49,808 nucleotides of DNA, taken from the NCBI GenBank assembly GCA_028685295.1, contig JAQUEL010000005.1, forward strand, positions 1-49,808, written 5' to 3'. Origin of the DNA: a bacterium. GTDB lineage: Bacteria; UBP13; UBA5359. The translations under genes were made by a program, and so were the position numbers. Of the stretch, positions 44,845-49,808 are shown in pieces (within the stretch, counting starts at the first letter, position 1; the number at the start of each line of letters is the position of its first letter). The notes beneath the pieces were generated by a model. That model was not told where the DNA came from and ran no database searches. It saw nothing but the letters and a program-made list of their open reading frames with translations.

Positions 44845-46194
44845 ATGTTCAAAGTGAAAAATATATATGAGAGCTATTTACAGATTCAGACAGCAGTAGC
44901 CGGGCATCAGTATTCAAAAGTTCGAGACGGCTATTGCGGAGGATGGTGTCGTTGTGTCGTTATGCCTTTATACTATGGTGTAATACTGGCGCTATTTCTT
45001 CTATGGTTGCTTCCTCGTAGCGTGTCTGCTGAAGAAATATATCGCATACGGGCAGTCAACCAGAAGAATGGAGCCATAGAGCTGAGCTCCGACAGAGGCA
45101 AGAAGTGGGCCCGAGTAGGCAATGTTCTTAAGCCGGCTACGAACAATAACCCGAACTCTTTTAGCGCCGGACGGTGGGTTGATAATGGTTGTGTAGCCGG
45201 AGTGGCGACGCACTCTATTCATATCAAGGTAGGATGCTTTCCGGCGGCCGCTGGGAAGAAGGATAGAGCGGTTCTGATCAGTCTGGTGCCTTGTGATTTC
45301 CAGAATATGTCTACGAGTGTTATGGTTCGGCAGGCGTTAGCCTCCTGCATAGTTACCGACATACCGGCCGGAGCATCTATTTTTAGGTCCTTTGCTCCGT
45401 TTGTAGGTAATCGTGTCTTTCTGGAGAGGGAAGGATCCCTTGTTCCAGTTCTTGATAATTACCGGCCCGCAACGGGCGATGTATTACTGATCGTTGTAGA
45501 TGCTCCCGCCCGCTATCCCGAAGAGATAGTCTTTGAAAACAGAGCCGGAGGTAAGGTTATTTCCGTTTATGCTGACGGTAGTTCTGAGGATGTGGCCAGG
45601 GTTGTTCGTGCGGTGGGCGGCATAGGTCGCTTTGAAGGAACCTCTTGGGCTGGTCCAGGACGAATAACCTCCAATCATCCCGGCGTTATAACGGTATCCA
45701 CGGCACCCTTTTCGCGGCAGGCCCTTCTGGCGGATGCATTGAGCGATTTTGCGGTAGAGAGCCGAGGCGGCTTTCAAATTGTTCCCTGGGAGCATGCTCG
45801 TGATAGCCGGCTGGAGGGCTCTCAGTGGATGACCGTTGCCCCTCTTAATGATGATGATCCTCCTATTGACGGGCGCGATCCTCTTTTTAGCCGTTTTATC
45901 AGCCTTTCTTATGAGCCGCAGAGGCCGGAACTATCATCTGAGGTTCAGATTCGTCTGGATGACGGCCCCTGGGAGAGTATTCCACAGATAATAGGCAAGG
46001 TGGATAATGCTTTTGAGCCGTCTTACCTTAATGCGTATTACACAGCCCGAGGATGTCCACGTCGTATCTCTACGGGCATAACGCATATAAGAATACTGTT
46101 GCCGCGTCTGGAGAGCCATCTTTCCTCGGCACAGCTAGAGGCCGGATTGCATTCAAGCACAGGGCAAGAAGCTCGACTTCAGGCAGGGAGCTAA
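44845..46194 (+). CDS. Unknown exported protein with N-terminal signal/anchor
   Basis: A 449-residue protein that I do not recognise. Residues ~40-62 form a hydrophobic segment (MPLYYGVILALFLLWLLP) ending SVSAEE, like a signal peptide with an AxA-type site. The preceding 39 residues are unusually long for a signal, so translation may instead start at the ATG at 44962. The remaining ~390 residues have alternating beta-type pattern with Gly, Val and Asp, and no clear known domain. The upstream start has a GAGAG site; the internal one has GGAGG but 19 bases away. It is followed by folK with three bases between. Confidence 0.65.
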   Translation: MFKVKNIYESYLQIQTAVAGHQYSKVRDGYCGGWCRCVVMPLYYGVILALFLLWLLPRSVSAEEIYRIRAVNQKNGAIELSSDRGKKWARVGNVLKPATNNNPNSFSAGRWVDNGCVAGVATHSIHIKVGCFPAAAGKKDRAVLISLVPCDFQNMSTSVMVRQALASCIVTDIPAGASIFRSFAPFVGNRVFLEREGSLVPVLDNYRPATGDVLLIVVDAPARYPEEIVFENRAGGKVISVYADGSSEDVARVVRAVGGIGRFEGTSWAGPGRITSNHPGVITVSTAPFSRQALLADALSDFAVESRGGFQIVPWEHARDSRLEGSQWMTVAPLNDDDPPIDGRDPLFSRFISLSYEPQRPELSSEVQIRLDDGPWESIPQIIGKVDNAFEPSYLNAYYTARGCPRRISTGITHIRILLPRLESHLSSAQLEAGLHSSTGQEARLQAGS

Positions 46195-46196
46195 GC

Positions 46197-46772
46197 ATGG
46201 AAAGCAACCAAATCAGCTCCATGTCAAAAGCATCTCGATGCGAGGCAAATGAACCTATGCCCTCTGAATCTCAGAGTGCCTATCTCGGCCTGGGTTCTAA
46301 TCTGAATGACAGGGAAGCCTGTTTGTACAGGGCTGTAACCATGCTGTCCAATGCCGGAGCGCGGTGTGTGAAAGCCTCCTCCATTTATGAGAGCGAGCCG
46401 TTTGGCTACTCGGATCAACCGGCCTTTCTCAATGCCGTTATAAAAGTAAAAACATTCTTATCCGTCCAGGCGCTTCTGATAACCGTCAAAGAGGTAGAGC
46501 GACGTATGGGCAGAATTTCCGGTCCGCGCTGGGGCCCAAGGCTCATAGATATAGATATACTGCTGTATGATGATGTGACGCTTGCTACAGAAGAACTAAC
46601 GGTGCCGCATCCGGGGCTGCGACATAGAGTCTTTGTTCTATTGCCCTTGCACGAGATTGCTCCGAGAGTTAACATAGATAAAGATTTGAGCGTAGAAAAA
46701 GCTCTGGAAAGCCTGGATACCAGCCAGGGCATAAAAAAATACGCCTCTTGGAGGTACGGTGATGTCCGATAA
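46197..46772 (+). CDS. folK: 2-amino-4-hydroxy-6-hydroxymethyldihydropteridine pyrophosphokinase
   Basis: A 191-residue HPPK enzyme of folate synthesis. Signature AYLGLGSNLNDRE is near 29-41, and RWGPRLIDIDILLYDD near 107-122 gives the Mg-binding Asp pair. The first ~28 residues are extra compared with typical FolK; an ATG at 46257 would remove 20 of them. The ATG at 46197 follows GGGAG. No folB or folP is adjacent. Ends inside panB by 11 bases. Confidence 0.9.
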   Translation: MESNQISSMSKASRCEANEPMPSESQSAYLGLGSNLNDREACLYRAVTMLSNAGARCVKASSIYESEPFGYSDQPAFLNAVIKVKTFLSVQALLITVKEVERRMGRISGPRWGPRLIDIDILLYDDVTLATEELTVPHPGLRHRVFVLLPLHEIAPRVNIDKDLSVEKALESLDTSQGIKKYASWRYGDVR

Positions 46773-47598
46773 AATTACAACGGCGGTTATAAGAGAGAAA
46801 AAAGGACGGGAAAGAATCACGGCGTTGACGGCTTACGATACACCTATGGCCGCTCTACTGGATGAAGCAGATATCGATATCCTGCTGGTAGGAGATTCCG
46901 TGGGTAATGTTGTTTTAGGCTATGAGGATACTCTCCCGGTTACGATGGAAGAGATGCTGCACCATGTCAAAGCCGTCCGCCGGGGAAGCGGGAGGAGCCT
47001 TGTTGTAGCCGATATGCCTTTTCTATCTTACGGAGCGGGAGCTGATAAGGCAACATCGATTATGAATGCCGGCAGGTTTCTCAAGGAAGGCGGTGCGAAT
47101 GCAGTCAAGCTGGAGGGCGGTACGGGAATAGCGCCTCTGGTGGCGCAGATGGTGGAGATAGGTATTCCCGTTATGGGCCATATAGGCTTGCAGCCGCAAT
47201 CGATAAATCAGCTGGGAAGCTATAAAGCCAGAGGGCGCAAACGGGGGGAGGCTGAGGCGCTGCTTGAATCTGCCAGGGCTCTCGATGAAGCCGGGGTATT
47301 TGCATTGGTTCTGGAATGCATTCCGCGTCAGCTGGCTGCACGGATAACCGCTGCTATAAGGGTGCCGACCATAGGTATAGGCTCTGGAGAATTCTGCGAT
47401 GGGCAAATACTTGTAACCCATGATATACTTGGTCTGGGCAAAAACGGTGTACCGCGTTTTGTCCGTCGTTATCTGGATATAAATTCCTTGATGGCTGCCG
47501 CGGTTAGGGAGTATGCTTCAGATGTCAGAAGAGGTGGATATCCTTCACCGCAAGAGGGATATGATATGCCTGAGAGTGAGCTGGAAGGATTGAGGTGA
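46762..47598 (+). CDS. panB: 3-methyl-2-oxobutanoate hydroxymethyltransferase
   Basis: A 278-residue enzyme that makes ketopantoate from 2-oxoisovalerate and methylene-tetrahydrofolate, the first step of pantothenate synthesis. VGDSVGNVVLGY and the central GHIGLQPQSI are typical; the C-terminus has the DILG and PRFVRRY segments. The ATG at 46762 follows GGAGG by seven bases. panC and panD are not in the window. It overlaps rng by four bases. Confidence 0.96.
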   Translation: MSDKITTAVIREKKGRERITALTAYDTPMAALLDEADIDILLVGDSVGNVVLGYEDTLPVTMEEMLHHVKAVRRGSGRSLVVADMPFLSYGAGADKATSIMNAGRFLKEGGANAVKLEGGTGIAPLVAQMVEIGIPVMGHIGLQPQSINQLGSYKARGRKRGEAEALLESARALDEAGVFALVLECIPRQLAARITAAIRVPTIGIGSGEFCDGQILVTHDILGLGKNGVPRFVRRYLDINSLMAAAVREYASDVRRGGYPSPQEGYDMPESELEGLR

Positions 47599-49280
47599 GC
47601 CGCTTGCCGACAAAAAAGAGAATTATAGCCAATATAGACCAATGCGAAACACGGATCGGCATCATGGATGATGAGCGCCTGGTGGAGATATATGTGGAAA
47701 GGGAAGAGCGCAATATAGGCAGCATCTATAAGGGAAGGGTGGCCAATGTTTTACCCGGTATGGCGGCTGCTTTTGTAGATATCGGCCTGGAACGCAATGC
47801 TTTTTTGTATGTCGGCGATGTCATACCGGGCACGATCATTGACGAAGAGGAGATAATTTCGTCTAAGGCGAGCATTTCCGAGGCACTGAAAGTCGGCCAG
47901 GAGGTCAAAGTCCAGATCACGAAGAGCCCGATCGGAACCAAAGGTGCAAGAGTGACCACGCGCATCAGTTTGCCAGGACGCTATCTAGTGCTTATGCCGT
48001 CCTCCGACCTGGTGGGTGTTTCCCGCCGTCTTCCCGATGAAGCAGAGCGAGAGCGCTTGCGTCATATAGCAGAGAAGATACGCCCTAGGGATATGGGAAT
48101 TATTGTTAGGACGGCAGCTGAAGGAAGAAGCGAGAGGGATATTGTCAGGGATCTTAACTTTCTGACCTCTCTTTGGAAGAGGATAGGGGAGAGTGCCCGT
48201 AAAGCAGCGGCACCGGCTCTTATTCATAAGGAATACGGATTGGTCTTTCGCATGGTCCGCGATGTCTTTACTGCCGATATAAGCGAGTTTATTATCGATT
48301 CTCTGCCGGAGTATGAGAAAGTGCTCGATCTTGTCGGCCTGCTTTCACCTCGCTATAAAAACAGAGTTAAGTTATATGATGGCAAAATACCGATATTTAG
48401 CCATTATGGCCTGGAAGAACAGATAGATGAAGCGCTGAAGCGTAAGGTATGGCTTAAATCCGGGGGCTATCTGATCATTGAGGAAGCCGAGGCGCTTACC
48501 ATTATAGATGTCAATACAGGACGATATGTCGGCACCAGGGATCTGGCTCATACCATTCTGACTAATAATCTGGAGGCTGTAAAGGAGATAGCCCGGCAAC
48601 TCAGGCTGCGTGATATCGGCGGCATAATAGTTATCGATCTTATCGATATGGATAACGAGTCGCATCGGGATAAGGTGATAAAGGCTTTTGAAAAGGCTTT
48701 AAGCGAGGATAAGACCAAGACCAGCATTTCGTCCATCAGCAAGCTGGGATTGATTGAAATGACGCGCAAGCGTGTCAGTAAAAGCCTGCCGGCACTTCTT
48801 TGTGTCTCCTGTCCTCTTTGCCATGGTCACGGTCATATTATCTCCGCCGAAACAATGTCTGTACGTATTGAGCGTGAAATGCGCAAAGCGAGCATTGAAT
48901 ACGAAAGCGGGCGGTTGGTGGTCAGGGTTCACCCGCAGGTGGCCGTTAATCTTATCGGCGCCGATGGAGAGCGTATAGATGGTATTGAAAAATATATCGG
49001 TAAGGAAGTCTATGTGCGCGGCGATCAGCGCTTTCATCCTGAAACTTTCAAGATAGAGCCGGAAAGCCATGTCAAAGAGGGATTGTTCCCTTTTGCAGTA
49101 GGCGACAGCATGGCGGTGATTATAGATTCGGTTAATCCTTTCTGCGTTGATAATGGACTGGCCTGGTTTCGCGGCATGATGATAGACGTGGACAAAGCCG
49201 GCAAGCGAGTCGGTGATGATATCAGGATATATATTCGCCAGTTGGATCGCTCTTTCGCCAGGGCGGATATAACAGAGTAG
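47595..49280 (+). CDS. rng: Ribonuclease G/E family endoribonuclease
   Basis: A 561-residue RNase E/G-type endonuclease. An S1 RNA-binding domain is at ~38-120 (GSIYKGRVANVLPGMAAAFVDIG). The catalytic Asp residues lie in IIDVNTGR and IVIDLIDMD, and the zinc-link SCPLCHGHG is near 410. RNase G cleaves 5' ends of 16S rRNA and some mRNAs. The GTG at 47595 is coupled to the panB stop. Its C-terminal ~80 residues after the zinc-link resemble the usual small domain plus a short tail. Confidence 0.92.
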   Translation: MSRLPTKKRIIANIDQCETRIGIMDDERLVEIYVEREERNIGSIYKGRVANVLPGMAAAFVDIGLERNAFLYVGDVIPGTIIDEEEIISSKASISEALKVGQEVKVQITKSPIGTKGARVTTRISLPGRYLVLMPSSDLVGVSRRLPDEAERERLRHIAEKIRPRDMGIIVRTAAEGRSERDIVRDLNFLTSLWKRIGESARKAAAPALIHKEYGLVFRMVRDVFTADISEFIIDSLPEYEKVLDLVGLLSPRYKNRVKLYDGKIPIFSHYGLEEQIDEALKRKVWLKSGGYLIIEEAEALTIIDVNTGRYVGTRDLAHTILTNNLEAVKEIARQLRLRDIGGIIVIDLIDMDNESHRDKVIKAFEKALSEDKTKTSISSISKLGLIEMTRKRVSKSLPALLCVSCPLCHGHGHIISAETMSVRIEREMRKASIEYESGRLVVRVHPQVAVNLIGADGERIDGIEKYIGKEVYVRGDQRFHPETFKIEPESHVKEGLFPFAVGDSMAVIIDSVNPFCVDNGLAWFRGMMIDVDKAGKRVGDDIRIYIRQLDRSFARADITE

Positions 49281-49296
49281 GAGTAGAGGATTTAAA

Positions 49297-49808
49297 GTGA
49301 AGTTAGCACGCTTTATGTTCGGATATATAAAATCTGTTTGGGTACAAATTCTCTTATCCTTGATCTGCCTTGGCATCGCCACTTTTTTTAATCTGAAATT
49401 GCCTCATATTTTCGGAAAGGATTTACTGGATAACGTTTTTAACAGTAAAGATAGAGAGCTGTTGATGAACGTATGCCTGATAATTATTACCATCTTTCTC
49501 ATTAAAGGCATATTAACCTGGCTTCAGGCCTATATGATGTCTTTTGCCGGGCAGCGTATGGTATTGAATATGCGCAACGATCTCTACAGCCACCTTCAGG
49601 AGTTGCCGATCGATTTCTATGAAAGAAGGCGTACCGGAGAGGTTATTTCCACTCTGACCAATGATATCAATGTAGTCCAGGGAGCTCTTTCGGGAGGGCT
49701 TTTGAATATCATCCAGGCCCTGGCCATGCTGGTGGGAGCATTGGTCATAATGCTGATGACGGATTGGCAGCTTACATTGCTTACCCTGGGGGTAATGCCG
49801 GTTATGGC
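49297..49808 (+). CDS. ABC-type exporter, membrane domain (partial)
   Basis: The first 170 residues of an ABC exporter of the MsbA/multidrug type; the gene continues beyond the right edge. Transmembrane segments at ~16-35 and ~55-78 precede the coupling-helix region (RMVLNMRNDLYSHLQ) and the extended LPIDFYERRRTGEVISTLTNDIN element typical of this family. The GTG at 49297 follows AGAGG. Nucleotide-binding motifs are outside the window, so the substrate cannot be judged. Confidence 0.88.
   Translation, partial: MKLARFMFGYIKSVWVQILLSLICLGIATFFNLKLPHIFGKDLLDNVFNSKDRELLMNVCLIIITIFLIKGILTWLQAYMMSFAGQRMVLNMRNDLYSHLQELPIDFYERRRTGEVISTLTNDINVVQGALSGGLLNIIQALAMLVGALVIMLMTDWQLTLLTLGVMPVM

Noticed and set aside
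48699-49382. 227-codon minus-strand open frame
   Set aside because: Shadow of rng and the ABC exporter start.

Overview
The window looks like the replication-origin region of a Gram-positive-type bacterium, most likely a Clostridia-grade Firmicute (Bacillota) of the Moorella / Desulfotomaculum / Syntrophomonas kind. This is inferred from gene content and order: dnaA, dnaN, recF, a DUF721 gene, gyrB and gyrA on one side, and rpmH, rnpA, yidD, yidC, jag, mnmE, mnmG, rsmG, parA and parB on the other. A Bacillus-like DnaA-trio, LexA, ClpC, DisA and DUF951 support the same placement. The genus cannot be fixed from sequence alone. Almost every gene points away from position ~16.3-16.8 kb: everything left of it is on the minus strand, and everything right of it is on the plus strand except one small gene at 44.3 kb. 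This is what is expected if replication starts there.

Left arm (1-16326, minus strand). From the origin outwards it carries a GHKL-ATPase/HTH protein of unknown role, dnaA, an intergenic region with DnaA boxes and six TAG/TAA trios, dnaN, recF, and a DUF721 (DciA-like) protein with a zinc finger. A complete galactose-1-phosphate cassette (galT, galK, galE) follows, ending in a probable terminator. Then come gyrB and gyrA with their own promoter, metG, tatD, and a TPR/membrane protein cut by the window edge.

Origin gap (16327-16830) has no gene. It holds a second DnaA-box cluster and the rpmH promoter, so the origin is probably bipartite, as in Bacillus subtilis, but here with an extra gene inside it.

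Right arm (16831-30621). Ribosome/RNase P/membrane insertion genes (rpmH, rnpA, yidD, yidC, jag) are followed by tRNA and rRNA modification genes (mnmE, mnmG, rsmG). The parABS segregation locus has three parS sites, two of them inside coding sequence, and a ParA with a long acidic N-terminal extension. Next are cdsA, a phosphoribosyltransferase, a MscS channel, uppP, DUF951, coaX and dus.

Accessory-looking stretch (30618-37350). It contains an uncharacterised protein, a ThiF/MoeB-like E1 enzyme and a three-cysteine LarE sulfur transferase, followed by a phosphotriesterase-family hydrolase, a PfkB sugar kinase and a ceramidase-like metallohydrolase. The last three are preceded by palindromes that could be operators.

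Right end (37582-49808). lexA has its own SOS box, followed by ilvE-like, clpC, radA and disA (stress, repair and c-di-AMP). Then come a convergent MazG-like Cys-rich gene, an unknown exported protein, folK, panB, rng, and the start of an ABC exporter. No rRNA, tRNA, CRISPR, transposon or prophage was seen.
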